From contig CAZZEX010000016.1 in assembly GCA_964653285.1 (NCBI GenBank), positions 1 to 64,000 on the forward strand: DNA of 64,000 nt, written 5' to 3'. Below, in pieces: positions 1 to 9,356 of this stretch; the first letter of the stretch is position 1; each line of letters opens with the position of its first letter. Origin of the DNA: CAZZEX01 sp964653285. Lineage in GTDB: Bacteria; Chloroflexota; Anaerolineae; B4-G1. The notes under the pieces were generated by a model, which did no database searches, had not been told where the DNA came from, and saw only the letters and a program-made list of their open reading frames with translations. A program made the translations under genes and the position numbers.

Positions 1-57
1 CACCGACTCGGGTGGGATAATCCACACTCAAATGTCGTATTTGCAACACTGGCTCGC

Positions 58-945
58 TCATGCTTCGGTTAACCTCGGATTCAGAATCTCGCTCAGTCCC
101 TCACCGAACATACTGAAACCCAGCGCCACCAACGCGATCGCCAGGCCGGGAAAGGTGACGGGCCACCAGCGGCCGCCGACCAACTCCGAGCGTCCACGGT
201 AGATGTCGTACCCCCAGTCTGGCTTGGAGGGGTCCACCCCCAGGCCGACGAAGGCCAGCCCGGCCTCGGTGATGATGGCGTCGGCGATGTTCAGGGAAAA
301 GACTACCACGATGGAGGGGATAACATTGGGAAAGATGTAGCGCCATAGGATCGTCCGGCCCCGCGCCCCCAGGCTGCGGGCTGCTTCCACGTACATCTCC
401 TCTTTGATCGAAAGCACCTGTCCACGCACCAGGCGGAAGAAGGTAGGGACGTAGATGGTGGCGATGGCAATGGACATATTCAATACGCCCGCGCCCAGCA
501 ATGCTGCCAGCGCGATGGCCAGGATCAAGCCTGGGAAAGCATAGATACTGTCCATAATCAGTGAGAGGGCGCGATCCAGCCGGCCGCCCAGGAAGCCGGA
601 GATCAGCCCCAGCGGCACCCCCACGATGAACGAAAAGGTGGCTGAAAGAAGCGCTACCTGGAGTACGATCTGTGCGCCGTAGATGATGCGGCTGAAAATG
701 TCGCGTCCCAGTTGGTCGGTGCCGAAGATGTGCTGCGCATAGGGCGGGGCGAACGGATCGCCCGTGCGACTCTCGGGATCGTAGGGGGCTAACCGGGGTG
801 TGAGAAACGTAAGCAGCGTCAGCACGACGATAAATACGACGATGAGCCCGCCCGTCACCGTCATATACCATTCTGTGCCGTACCACTTGCGGCCTCGTAG
901 AAAGCGGGCCAACAGGCCGGGTTTAACTTCGGCGATGGCTGTCAT
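58..945 (-). CDS. dppC: Dipeptide/oligopeptide ABC transporter permease, DppC/OppC type
   Basis: Inner-membrane permease of a peptide-class ABC importer, 295 aa, the usual length for DppC. An N-terminal membrane segment (about residues 30-50) precedes the DppC hallmark FGTDQLGRDIFSRIIYGA (about 75-92), and the EAA-type coupling loop AARSLGARGRTILWRYIFPN lies near 190-210; five or six hydrophobic spans are visible. ATG at 945 has GAGAGG about 8 nt upstream. Its normal partner dppB is not adjacent: a dppB lies at 41526-42977 on the other strand, and the 11 bp upstream of this gene (ATTAGAATAGG) recur at the dppB 3' end. The gene is therefore probably the displaced distal cistron of that operon. 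Confidence 0.93.
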   Translation of the reverse strand: MTAIAEVKPGLLARFLRGRKWYGTEWYMTVTGGLIVVFIVVLTLLTFLTPRLAPYDPESRTGDPFAPPYAQHIFGTDQLGRDIFSRIIYGAQIVLQVALLSATFSFIVGVPLGLISGFLGGRLDRALSLIMDSIYAFPGLILAIALAALLGAGVLNMSIAIATIYVPTFFRLVRGQVLSIKEEMYVEAARSLGARGRTILWRYIFPNVIPSIVVVFSLNIADAIITEAGLAFVGLGVDPSKPDWGYDIYRGRSELVGGRWWPVTFPGLAIALVALGFSMFGEGLSEILNPRLTEA

Positions 946-970
946 ACAGCTTTACCTCTCCTATTCTAAT

Positions 971-1069
971 GGGTGTGTTTCAAGTGAGTTGGAGGAAGGG
1001 AGCGGACGCCCCACTTCAGCGGGAATCTTCCGGCTGAAGCCGGACGTCCAACCGAAATAAAACACACCC
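971..1069. repeat. 99-bp palindromic repeat, family A, copy 1
   Basis: Terminal inverted repeats GGGTGTGTTT and AAACACACCC enclose two internal hairpins. It aligns in reverse orientation over its full 99 bp with 54550-54648, and its core aligns with 38247-38345. No direct repeat flanks it on both sides: the 9 bp on the dppC side (TATTCTAAT, 962-970) are matched by the complementary sequence at 42973-42981, next to dppB. The IS at 1070 abuts its other end. No coding capacity; a non-autonomous mobile element is the best reading. Confidence 0.8.
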
Positions 1070-3703
1070 CATAGATGATTTTCCATCCTCACGGTGCGTC
1101 ATTTGAATTGCGCAGAAGACGACGGAGTATCCAAGTGATAGGTAAACAGCAAGCGCCACGGCTCACCGTCATCCATAGGGACACGGATGTCCCGTTGGTT
1201 GAGGACGACGCAGTGGCGCTCGTAGGCTGCCTGCATGCGGCGATCCTCAAACCGGTCAGCCACCACCAGGATAATCCGCTTCGTCTTGTGGCGCACGAAC
1301 TCACCTTGCAGGTTCAACAGCCGCTTCAGGATGGTCTCCCGCTCCAGGTTGGCCAGTTTGATCTGATAGAGTTCTTCCACGTTGGTACTGAGCGGTTCCC
1401 CTTCCCGTCCTTTGGCCGTCGAGCGTTTGTCCTGTCGTCGCCGTTCGGCGGCTTGTTGCTCCGCTTCTTCCCGCAGCACCGGCTTGAGGGCTTGTTCGAT
1501 GAAGTCATCCACCAACGCCTCCTGCGCGGTGAAGACCTCCAGTTTCAGTTGGGTCAGAATGGACTCGCGTGTCAGGTCCAGTTCGGCCACAGGCTCCTCC
1601 TCCGGGCGCGGGCTCTTGCCATCCGCCCAGTTCAGCAAATCGTTCAGTTCTTTCAGCCGCGCTGTGGCCCGATGGATACGGCGCTTCAGCTCTTTGATCA
1701 ACTTCTTCAAGTCTCGGACGCCCAGTCCCAACCCGTTGGTGGACGGTTCTCCTCGACGCAATCGTTCCAATTCTCGCTCTACCTCCCTCAGTCTGGCCTG
1801 GTCATTGGCTTGGCGCGTGGCTACCTGGCGACGGTTCCTCAACAACCGCTGGCGCTCCTTCTCATCCGGCATCTCAAGTTCACCAGGTTGAAGATGTGCC
1901 TCTCCGCCGCCAAAGGCGGACAAGTTGACCCGGTGTTGCAACTGTTTCAACAGAATCTCCACCCGCTGCCGGAAGCGCAGTCCATTGACCACCACCTCCT
2001 CCTCGTCCATCTCGTCTTGCCCGACTCCAACCACCAGCCGCGCCAGCTTCTTGCTGCCGGGCTTGCCGTCCCACTCCACCACACACCGTATTGGCTTCTC
2101 CAGTTCATAGATGGACAACTCGGTGTCGAGACGGTAGCTCACTACCTGTTCCACCATCTTCCCGGTCGCCTCGTCGTGTACCGTAACCGTGACCGGGTGC
2201 GTTTTGAGCTCTGTTTCGCTCACTCCTTCCAACGCTTCCCGAATAGCCTTGATGTCCTTTCCCCAGGTCAGCAACTTCGGCCCTGCCCTCAAGGCCCAAC
2301 AGATGACCGTTTTGACGCTCCACCAGCGGTCGGCGATGACCAGTTCCAATTGCCAGCCGGGGGATACGCGATCCAGTCCGCCGTTGATGATCTTGACGGC
2401 TCGCTGCACCACTGCCAATGGGGTGACATTCGAAGGCCCCAGTGGGCAGGTCACGGCGTGCCCGGTATCCACATCCTGGGTCATATGGCGACGGAAGGCC
2501 TTGCGGATCCCATAGCGGGTACCGTGCTTCGTTCGGGCAATCGGCTCGCGACGGAAGACGGCATTGACGTAGTCATCCAGGTAGACCGCCCGGCCTTGGA
2601 TCAGCCCGCTCCGCACACGCTGGGCCACGGCTTCTTCCTGGTAGTCCTGCAAGCGGGTGATGGTCTCCTCTTGCCCGCCCGAGCGGCGCACGGTGACTTC
2701 CTCCTTCACGTGCTGCGCCACCGCCACCAGCCAATTGCGCAGACTGGTGGCCGACAACCCGGCACAACCGCTCACAAGCCCCCGTACTTGACGCCAGGCG
2801 AAGTACTTGACCTGGCTCAAGCGCTCTCCACCGCTCGCCAGCAGGTAGACCAGCAAGATATGCCATACTCGCAGCGGCGGCCACCGGCTCAACACCGGCA
2901 GAGGAGCCACCACCAGCCGCTTGAGGCTCTCGTAGACCCCGTTGAGGGCCATAAAAGCTACACCCAAGGCAGATCCCACCAAGCCTTGCTGCGGCGTTTG
3001 TCATTCACGCAGACTGCTGCCGCTCAACATGCTCTCCAACGGTTCCCCCGCCACGCCAGCCCAGTAGGCCCGCCGTCGCTCCGCATCCACGTAGGCAGCC
3101 ACCTCTTCCGCCAGTCCGGCCTCCGCCGCCGCCCGCCAGCCCATCTTGTGCAAGTGCCGCCCCACCGTGCGGTCGTCCACCACCTGGCCCAGTTGCGCAG
3201 CCAACCTCCGCTCGCTGTTCCCATCCCCTCGCACCAGGTTCAGCGTGGCATGGCGTATCAATTCCGGCTTGTGCGGCTCCATACGATAGTCCGTCCGTTG
3301 CCCTGGGCTGAAGTGCCGCCGGTCCATCAGGTCAGTGCTGCTCCCCGTCGTGGCGTATGTGACCAGATACGCCTCAACGGTGCGGGACGTCACACCTTGC
3401 ACCGCCGCGGCTTCTTCGGCGTTGATGATCTGGCTGTCTACCAACCAGGTCGTGATAACCCTCAGCCCCTCACGGTCGCCGTCTCGCAGGGGGGCGAGCC
3501 TTTGCCCATCCAGCGTGACCCAGACGAAGCCGTTCTCGCTATCCGGTTGCAGTGTAAGTCGTGGCATCAAAGCCTCCCCCCAGATATTGATAGAGACAGT
3601 TATGCCACAGAATAGCCGATTGTTAAGGATCCGCCAGCGATGTGTCTACGCGATTCAAATGACGCACTCACCCCCTCTTACCAGGAGGAAAAATCATTTA
3701 TGC
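1070..3703 (-). mobile_element. Complete insertion sequence, about 2.63 kb, family not assigned
   Basis: Imperfect terminal inverted repeats: left end CATAGATGATTTTCCATCCT and, read inward from the right, GCATAAATGATTTTTCCTCC; both continue to a shared TGCGTCATTTGAAT about 25 bp further in. The element carries one long transposase frame on the minus strand. A second, internally deleted copy lies inverted at 42986-43470, nearly identical where comparable. The left end directly abuts repeat family A. The GGG found on both reconstructed flanks suggests a target duplication of about 3 bp, but this is inference. Confidence 0.85.
1099..3567 (-). pseudogene. DDE-type transposase frame interrupted by one in-frame TGA
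   Basis: The open frame starts at ATG 3567 (GGGAGG upstream) and runs 188 codons to TGA at 3003-3001. The same frame then continues without other stops for about 633 codons to 1099. The N-terminal part looks like a helix-turn-helix region (about 30-130). The C-terminal part carries acidic motifs typical of a DDE nuclease, RAVYLDDYVNAVF and LVIADRWWS, then a coiled-coil-rich stretch. Because both parts share one frame, this is either a single nonsense mutation or a readthrough stop; translation could also restart at TTG 2982. I could not assign the IS family. The deleted copy at 42986-43470 keeps only both ends of the same gene. Confidence 0.75.
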
Positions 3704-3824
3704 CCCTTGATGTTTACTGTTCCCATATCAGAATCCTCTCAGGTGGTTCACCCAATCTGTTAGCCTTCATCCAAGACACAATGCCCGTGGTACCAATGAC
3801 CAGGATGGCGGCATCATCATACGT

Positions 3825-3853
3825 AGTGTATCATTCCTTGATAGACCTGTCAA
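3825..3853 (-). promoter_or_regulatory. Sigma70-like promoter reading toward the IS
   Basis: On the minus strand TTGACA (3853-3848) is followed after 17 nt by TACACT (3830-3825). It lies just beyond the methyltransferase stop and points into the IS at 3703. The 160 bp between the methyltransferase and the IS hold only a short open stretch with no clear start, so the original target gene was probably lost or separated by rearrangement. Confidence 0.4.
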
Positions 3854-3862
3854 CCATCACCG

Positions 3863-4711
3863 TCAGCGCGAGCGCGCCATCTCAATCACCCCGTCCTCCG
3901 CAATCGGGAAGACACGGTGGCAGTCGGCACAGCGGAATGCCCGTGCTTCGCGGTTCAGCCGGCCGCCGCAGGTGGGGCAGCGCAGAATCTCGAGCAGTGG
4001 CCGAACGGAACCGCCTCGTGGCTCTCCGGCTTTGACCGCCCAGGCCAGGTCGTAGTCTACCTGCCACGGCTGTACCTTGATCTCTTCGAGCGGAAACTCG
4101 CGCAGCAGACGCTTGAACTCGTCGCGGGTGAAGGCTCGCCCGGGCAGGAACTTCGCGTCGGGTCCGACGCGGTTGGTCACCAGCAACACCCCGCTGGGCC
4201 GTAAGACGCGCACCAGTTCCGCCAGCACCGCTCGCGGGTTGGGTGTGAACTCCAATGCCTCCAGACAGGTCACGGCGTCAAAGGTGTCGTCGTCGAAAGG
4301 CAACTGGCGGGCATCCTGCCAGATGTAGGTCAGCCGATCTGCGAATTGGGCCGTCCTCCGTACCGCCTCGCGCAGCATACGGCGTGATAGGTCAAGCACA
4401 ATGACCCGCCCGTTCAAGGCCGGCCGGCACAGCAGCGCCCGGGGCAGCCGGCCTGTGCCCGCCGCCACGTCGAGCACCAGGGGCGCAGGCGTAAATTCCA
4501 ATGCACGGGCCAGCGGCAGGCCCAGAAACCACTGCTCAGCGCCGACGTCGAACTGCTTGATGCGCTCGTAGGCCCGCGCCGACCAGTCGTAGAGCAGTGT
4601 CACGACGCGCGGTCCCAGGTAGGTGCCTTCGGCGATGATCAGTTGCCAATAGAGCAGCAGTCCCAGCAGTACAAGGCCAAGGAGCCCCACGATCAGCGCT
4701 GCCCAGTCCAT
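3863..4711 (-). CDS. Membrane-anchored SAM-dependent methyltransferase with C-terminal Trm112-like zinc ribbon
   Basis: 282 aa. One N-terminal transmembrane helix (about residues 4-28) precedes a class I methyltransferase fold. Motif I is VLDVAAGTGRLPRALL (about 78-93), followed by an acidic VIVLDLS strand end and the QLPFDDDTFDAVTCLEALEF region. The C terminus has CPTCGG and CADC pairs ending in FPIAEDGVIEM, the pattern of Trm112p-like domains. Substrate unknown; lipid or quinone methylation is possible because of the anchor. It starts 3 bp after the stop of the membrane-protein gene at 4715-5611, so the two are probably co-transcribed. Confidence 0.85.
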   Translation of the reverse strand: MDWAALIVGLLGLVLLGLLLYWQLIIAEGTYLGPRVVTLLYDWSARAYERIKQFDVGAEQWFLGLPLARALEFTPAPLVLDVAAGTGRLPRALLCRPALNGRVIVLDLSRRMLREAVRRTAQFADRLTYIWQDARQLPFDDDTFDAVTCLEALEFTPNPRAVLAELVRVLRPSGVLLVTNRVGPDAKFLPGRAFTRDEFKRLLREFPLEEIKVQPWQVDYDLAWAVKAGEPRGGSVRPLLEILRCPTCGGRLNREARAFRCADCHRVFPIAEDGVIEMARSR

Positions 4712-4714
4712 GGT

Positions 4715-5611
4715 TCATAGTGCCCAGGCAGCGACCAGCATCGCCGCCATCAACCAGGGCTGGGTATATCGCACGTACCAGGAGGCAGGCTGGCCCCGCC
4801 GCAGCCAGGGGAGCAGCACCAGTTGCGGGACCAGCAGCAGCAACAGAAGCCCTGCTGCCAGAGGGCAGTACAACATGACGAAGAATGCCACCGCCAGGAA
4901 TTGGGCACCGATCCCCAGCAGGCGTCCCCAGGGTGAGTTGGCTCGCCAGGCAGCCCCCCACGCCAGGGCGAAGGCCAGCGCCAGCCCAGCCGAACGCAGC
5001 GTGAGTGACCCGAAGGCAGCGTGCCCAGCCAGCCAGGAAAGTGTCACGGCGATGACAGCGTCCCATCCCGGCGCGATGGAGCCCCGGCCGCCCTCCCAGG
5101 CCAGGCCCAACTGCATCACGGCCAGGGCAGCCATGCTCAGCAATATCAACTCCGTCCCCAGCAGCGCCCCCACCACCGCCACCGCTGGCAGGGCGACGGC
5201 GGTTGCCGAGAGCGCCGGGCCACAGGCGGGCCAGAGAACGTCACGCCACCAGGCGCGCAGTTGCCCCAGCCAGCGGGATGCCTGGTCCCCGGGGGAGCCA
5301 GGGAGTGTGTAGGGAGGTGTTGCGAACGGCTTGCCAAAGCGCCAGTTGCGCCAGCGGCGCAACGGTGTGGCCCAGTCGGTGCCTCCCAACGCTGCCCACA
5401 GTGTGCCCCATCCCCCATCCACCAGCAGGATCAGCAGGGCCAGCCGCAGCCAGTCTTGGCCCTGCCAGCCGAAGTCGCCTGAGGCAACGACGCCGCACAG
5501 AGTCGCCCACGCCGGACTCAACCAGGCAATCGGGTTGGCCAAACGGACCTGCAAGCGGATCAGGCCGCCCGAGGCCGGGCGAGAAGAAGTGGAATGGGGG
5601 TTTCCTTCCAT
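4715..5611 (-). CDS. Polytopic membrane protein of unknown function
   Basis: 298 aa, rich in Ala, Leu and Trp, with roughly seven to eight hydrophobic segments (for example around 55-75, 130-160, 170-190, 200-220 and 235-260). No motif is recognised. It lies between the glycosyltransferase (13 bp upstream in transcription order) and the methyltransferase (3 bp downstream), which suggests an envelope-related operon. Function cannot be assigned from sequence. Confidence 0.75.
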   Translation of the reverse strand: MEGNPHSTSSRPASGGLIRLQVRLANPIAWLSPAWATLCGVVASGDFGWQGQDWLRLALLILLVDGGWGTLWAALGGTDWATPLRRWRNWRFGKPFATPPYTLPGSPGDQASRWLGQLRAWWRDVLWPACGPALSATAVALPAVAVVGALLGTELILLSMAALAVMQLGLAWEGGRGSIAPGWDAVIAVTLSWLAGHAAFGSLTLRSAGLALAFALAWGAAWRANSPWGRLLGIGAQFLAVAFFVMLYCPLAAGLLLLLLVPQLVLLPWLRRGQPASWYVRYTQPWLMAAMLVAAWAL

Positions 5612-5623
5612 AGGCCGGGTGGA

Positions 5624-6727
5624 TTATACCACAGATTTCTCAATAATGCTCAGGGCGGATTGAGCGCAAGCGGTCCAGGAGAAACGGCGCACGTTGGCCA
5701 ATCCGCGCTCAATCAGACTCTTCCGCAGGTCAGGATCGGTCGCGATGCGCTGCATGGCGGCGGCGATAGCGTCGGTGTCGCCGGGGTCCACCAGAAGCGC
5801 CGCGTCCCCGGCCACCTCGGGCAGGCTTGAGGTGGTGCTGGTGATGACTGGGCAGCCGCATGCCTGGGCCTCCAGCACCGGCAGCCCGAACCCTTCATAT
5901 AGCGATGGGAAGACAAAGGCCAGCGCTCCGCTCAACAGGACAGCCTTGTCCTCATCGGGCAGGTAGCCAGGAAAGAATATACGCCCTTCTATGCCCAGAC
6001 GGTCTACCTGAGCAAAAAGGTCGTCGTAGAGCCAGCCGCGTTTGCCGGCCAGGACCAGGATGGTTCCAGGTCTCAGAGTTTCAGGTTTCAGGGCAGCGAA
6101 TGCAGCGATGAGGCGAGCCAGGTTCTTACGCGGCTGGAGGGTGCCCAGGTAGAGAAAATAGTCGCCAGCAATGCCATAGCGCGTCTTGACCACCTCGATC
6201 GCAGCGAGGTCGCGCACCGGGGCGAGCGTCTCGTCGTGACCGGGGTAGACGACGGTGATCTTGTCCAGCGAGATGCCGTAGCGGGCCGCCAGGTCGGCTT
6301 TGGTGGCCTCAGAGTCGGCCAGGAGATGCGCAGCGGCCCGGGCGTCCCAGCGGGTGGAGACGTGAAGGTACAAACGCTGACGCCAGGGGTGGGCCTTCGG
6401 GAAATAGAGGTAGCCCAGGTCGTGGACGGTGACCAGGCTGGCACGCGGGTGAACGAGGGGCAGGACGTGAGCCGGGACAAACAGCACGTCTGGCGGACGA
6501 CGTGTCATCTCCCAGGAAAAGCGCAGGTGAGTCCACAGGCGAGGGAAACGGATGACGCAAAGTTCGGCGCCAGGGAAGGCGTCGGCTGGAGGCCTGCTGC
6601 GAAAATAGAGACGAAAGCGATGTGGGCTTTCGAGTGTCAGCAGTGCCTGAATGAGTCGCCGGGAGTAGACCTCTGTGCCAGTCGGGTGGGCGGCGACGGC
6701 ACGACTGGCGTCAATACCAATCAGCAT
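5624..6727 (-). CDS. Glycosyltransferase family 4 (GT-B, retaining)
   Basis: 367 aa, usual length for GT4 enzymes that transfer a sugar from a nucleotide-sugar donor to a lipid- or glycan-linked acceptor. The N-terminal domain opens with IGIDASRAVAAHPTGTEVYSR. The C-terminal domain has YFLYLGTLQPRKNLARLI (about 190-207) and the donor-binding EX7E motif in FPSLYEGFGLPVLEAQACG (about 275-293), then a VDPGDTDAIAAAM helix typical of the family. It is cytoplasmic or membrane-peripheral. The start codon abuts the stop of the LiaF-like gene at 6728, so it sits in the same minus-strand operon. Confidence 0.92.
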   Translation of the reverse strand: MLIGIDASRAVAAHPTGTEVYSRRLIQALLTLESPHRFRLYFRSRPPADAFPGAELCVIRFPRLWTHLRFSWEMTRRPPDVLFVPAHVLPLVHPRASLVTVHDLGYLYFPKAHPWRQRLYLHVSTRWDARAAAHLLADSEATKADLAARYGISLDKITVVYPGHDETLAPVRDLAAIEVVKTRYGIAGDYFLYLGTLQPRKNLARLIAAFAALKPETLRPGTILVLAGKRGWLYDDLFAQVDRLGIEGRIFFPGYLPDEDKAVLLSGALAFVFPSLYEGFGLPVLEAQACGCPVITSTTSSLPEVAGDAALLVDPGDTDAIAAAMQRIATDPDLRKSLIERGLANVRRFSWTACAQSALSIIEKSVV

Positions 6728-7246
6728 CTACCGCGAGCGTTTGCCGAGCAGGGCACGCAGGAGCACCACCAGGCCCCCCACAATCAGGAGAACGGGCCAT
6801 AGCCTGGGCAGAAGTTCACGGGTCTGAGGGCCGAGCAGTTGTAGCGTTATGGCCAGCCCTGCGCCACCGACCACGAAGGCCACCAGCGCCAGGAATAGCG
6901 CGCCCCAATCCCGGGAACGGGCCGCGGCCCATTGGGACAGGAAGGCAACGCCGCCGATAAGGACGAAGACAGGCCACCACGCGCCCAGATCACGGTACTC
7001 CAGAGGGCCCAGAGTGACGCAGAAGAACACCAGCCCCACGAGCGTAGCGGCCGTGCCGACGAAGACCTGGCCGGGGTCGCGCCGCTGGCCGAAGATGTAG
7101 CCGCCCAGAAATGCCAAACCTCCGGCGAGGGGAAAAACAGGCCAGATGACGTCCCAGCCGGGAACGCCGATGCCTAGTCCGTCCAGCAGTAGGTAGACGC
7201 CCAATAGGATGAGAAAAAGGGCCAGGATGATTGTTCCTTTGCGCAT
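6728..7246 (-). CDS. LiaF/LiaI-like membrane protein with repeated transmembrane pairs
   Basis: About 172 aa from ATG 7246, chosen because AAAGGAG lies 6 nt upstream; a longer frame to 7408 overlaps rpiB and lacks a good site. Six hydrophobic segments occur in three similar pairs, each with a WPV/WPVF-type turn (VIWPVFPLAGGLAFLGG, WWPVFVLIGGVAFL, LWPVLLIVGGLVVLL). This is the pattern of LiaF transmembrane-domain proteins implicated in envelope stress. Stop and the next gene's start are adjacent. The exact role here is inference. Confidence 0.75.
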   Translation of the reverse strand: MRKGTIILALFLILLGVYLLLDGLGIGVPGWDVIWPVFPLAGGLAFLGGYIFGQRRDPGQVFVGTAATLVGLVFFCVTLGPLEYRDLGAWWPVFVLIGGVAFLSQWAAARSRDWGALFLALVAFVVGGAGLAITLQLLGPQTRELLPRLWPVLLIVGGLVVLLRALLGKRSR

Positions 7247-7250
7247 GGTG

Positions 7251-7694
7251 TCACTCCTTTCCTTCCAATGCACTGATCTTGCCCACGCGGCGCGCGTGGC
7301 GGCCGCCCAGAAACTCACTGCTGAGGAAAACCTGCACGATGTCCAGCGCTGAACCGATGCCGAGCACCCGTCCTCCCAGACAGAGGACTTGTGCGTCGTT
7401 GTGCTCACGTGCCATGCGTGCCATGTAGCAGTCGGTGCACAGTGCCGCCCGAATACCGTGTACCTTGTTAGCGGCCATGCTCACGCCGATTCCCGTGCCG
7501 CAGATGACGATGCCGCGCTGGGCCTCACCAGCAGCCACGGCGTGGGCCACCAGGGCCGCGATGTCAGGGTAGTCCACGGACTTCAGATTATGTATGCCGA
7601 GGTCCAATACCTGATGGCCCTGAGCGATGAGAAACTCAGCGATTTGCTGTTTCAGTTCGTAACCACCGTGGTCAGCGCCGACAGCAATGTGCAT
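7251..7694 (-). CDS. rpiB: Ribose-5-phosphate isomerase B
   Basis: Interconverts ribose-5-phosphate and ribulose-5-phosphate in the pentose phosphate pathway. About 147 aa, standard for the RpiB/LacAB family. N-terminal IAVGADHGGYELK, SVDYPDIA, the active-site strand GIVICGTGIGVSMAANKVHGIRAALC (cysteine near 66) and the C-terminal GGRHARRVGKI are all intact. ATG 7694 is preferred over GTG 7703 because GGGGGTGA sits about 6 nt before it. It ends 4 bp before the start of the LiaF-like gene. Confidence 0.95.
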   Translation of the reverse strand: MHIAVGADHGGYELKQQIAEFLIAQGHQVLDLGIHNLKSVDYPDIAALVAHAVAAGEAQRGIVICGTGIGVSMAANKVHGIRAALCTDCYMARMAREHNDAQVLCLGGRVLGIGSALDIVQVFLSSEFLGGRHARRVGKISALEGKE

Positions 7695-7741
7695 TAGGTT
7701 CACCCCCTATCGCGCAGACCGCGTTCCAACACGCTCCCGGT

Positions 7742-8404
7742 TCAGAAGTTGAGTTCCTTGAACTCGCCGGTAGACACGAATATGACCCGCTCGCAGATGT
7801 TCGCCACGCGGTCAGCGATGCGCTCCAGCTTGTGAGCCACCCAGAGCAGGTAGGTGGCCCGCGTAATGTTTCTCGGGTCTTCCAACATATAAGTCAACAA
7901 CTCTCGATAGGTCTGGTCATACAGCTGGTCAATCTCTACATCCCGCTTCGCCGTCTCGAACGCCAGGTCCGGGTCGTGCTTCAGATATGCCTCCAGGCTG
8001 GCACGGATCATCTCCTGGTCAATCTCTGCCATACGGGGGAGGTCAATCAGCGGCTTGAGATGCGGTTGGGAGGCTAGCCGGATGGCAAGTTCCGCGATCC
8101 CGCTGGCATAATCCCCCATGCGCTCCAGTTCAGTAACAATGTGGATTGCGGCAATGATGGCACGCAGGTCTCCGGCCGTGGGTTGCTGAGTCGCGATCAG
8201 CCTCAGACACTGCTCCTCGACGTCGTATCGCTTGGCGTTGATCTTCTCATCCCCGGCCATCACCTGGCGGGCCAGACCCTCTTCTTGCTCTTTGAGCGCC
8301 TGGATAGCCAGTCTGATAGCGATCTTCGTCATTTCCCCTAGGTCCAGGATGTTATCGCGCAAATCCATCAGTTCCCGATCAAACAACTCTCTGGCCTTGC
8401 TCAT
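7742..8404 (-). CDS. phoU: Phosphate transport system regulator PhoU
   Basis: 220 aa, two tandem three-helix PhoU domains. The ELERMGDYASGIAELAIRL motif (about 92-110) and HKLERIADRVANICERVIF (about 192-210) are the duplicated metal-site signatures (E-x-x-x-D). PhoU dampens Pho-regulon signalling and links the Pst importer to the PhoR kinase; it is cytoplasmic or membrane-associated. It directly follows pstB in transcription order, as usual. The permeases pstC/pstA and the binding protein pstS are not in this window. Confidence 0.95.
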   Translation of the reverse strand: MSKARELFDRELMDLRDNILDLGEMTKIAIRLAIQALKEQEEGLARQVMAGDEKINAKRYDVEEQCLRLIATQQPTAGDLRAIIAAIHIVTELERMGDYASGIAELAIRLASQPHLKPLIDLPRMAEIDQEMIRASLEAYLKHDPDLAFETAKRDVEIDQLYDQTYRELLTYMLEDPRNITRATYLLWVAHKLERIADRVANICERVIFVSTGEFKELNF

Positions 8405-8471
8405 TTCTCACCTCCTCCCGCCAATCGAGTGAGGCTGACGCGGTATTCAGCAACCAGCGTCCTGCATCCAA

Positions 8472-9224
8472 CTACCCCATCCGGCCAGTGATGTAGTCCT
8501 CGGTCAGTCGCTGTGCCGGGTGTGTAAAGACTTTGCCCGTCTCGTCGTATTCCACCAGTTCGCCCAGCCAGAAGAAGCCGGTGTAGTCGGATACGCGGGC
8601 CGCCTGCTGCATATTGTGGGTGACAATGACAATGGTGTAATGCTCGCGCAGTTCCCGCATCAGGTCTTCGATCTGCAACGTGGCGGCTGGGTCCAGCGCC
8701 GAGCAGGGCTCATCCATCAGAATGACTTCTGGTTTGACGGCCAGCACCCGCGCGATACACAGCCGTTGCTGCTCGCCGGCCGAAAGGTCGAAGGCAGAGG
8801 AATGCAGCTTGTCTTTGACCTCATCCCACAGCGCTGCTGCTCGCAGGCTTTGCTTGACCAGGTCGTCCAGTACACGGGACCGCGCTAACCTCAGCACTCG
8901 TGGTCCGAAGGCGACGTTGTCGTAGATAGACTGAGGGAAGGGATTGGGTCGCTGAAAAACCATCCCCACCCGGCGCCGCAGTTCAGCCACATCCAGATCC
9001 GGCGCGTAGACATTCCAACCGTCGAGCAGGACTTCCCCTTCGACCCGTGCGCCGGGAATGGTGTCGTTCATGCGGTTGAAACAGCGCAGGAAGGTAGACT
9101 TGCCGCAGCCGGATGGCCCAATGAGGGCAGTGACGCGCCGTTCCTCAATGCACATTGAGATACCTTGCAATGCCTTAAAGTCGTCGTAGTATAACTGTAA
9201 GTCACGGATTTCAAGTTTGCTCAT
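8472..9224 (-). CDS. pstB: Phosphate ABC transporter ATP-binding protein PstB
   Basis: 250 aa, full length. Walker A GPSGCGKST (about 37-45), the PstB-typical FNRMNDTIPGARVEGEVLLDG, Q-loop VFQRPNPFPQSIYDNVAFG, Walker B VILMDEPCSALDP and H-loop VTHNMQQAARVSDYTGFF are present. The ABC signature reads LSAGEQQRLCIAR, not the usual LSGGQ, a tolerated variant in PstB. It hydrolyses ATP to drive high-affinity phosphate uptake with PstA/PstC. It precedes phoU by about 70 bp. No other pst genes are present, so they must lie elsewhere. Confidence 0.95.
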   Translation of the reverse strand: MSKLEIRDLQLYYDDFKALQGISMCIEERRVTALIGPSGCGKSTFLRCFNRMNDTIPGARVEGEVLLDGWNVYAPDLDVAELRRRVGMVFQRPNPFPQSIYDNVAFGPRVLRLARSRVLDDLVKQSLRAAALWDEVKDKLHSSAFDLSAGEQQRLCIARVLAVKPEVILMDEPCSALDPAATLQIEDLMRELREHYTIVIVTHNMQQAARVSDYTGFFWLGELVEYDETGKVFTHPAQRLTEDYITGRMG

Positions 9225-9313
9225 CGCCGGACATTGTACCGCAAGCCACTGGAAGGGGCAAGTATAGATTGAACAGCGAGCGTTCCTTCGTTTTCTCGTT
9301 TCCTAAATCAAGA

Positions 9314-9337
9314 ACCGCGCCTGGGGGCGCGGTCCTT
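9314..9337 (-). terminator. Rho-independent terminator after the GAF histidine kinase
   Basis: On the minus strand an 8-bp GC-rich stem (ACCGCGCC / GGCGCGGT) with a short C/A loop is followed by TCTTGATTT. It lies 20 bp past the stop at 9357. Confidence 0.65.
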
Positions 9338-9356
9338 GCTCCGCCCTATTCACACG

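Noticed and set aside
1075..3615. Very long open frame on the plus strand across the IS
   Set aside because: It is antisense to the transposase, whose motifs and ribosome site are on the minus strand; high GC keeps the opposite frame open.
3704..3824. Short minus-strand open stretch between the methyltransferase and the IS
   Set aside because: About 35 codons without a start near a ribosome site and no recognisable family; at most a remnant.
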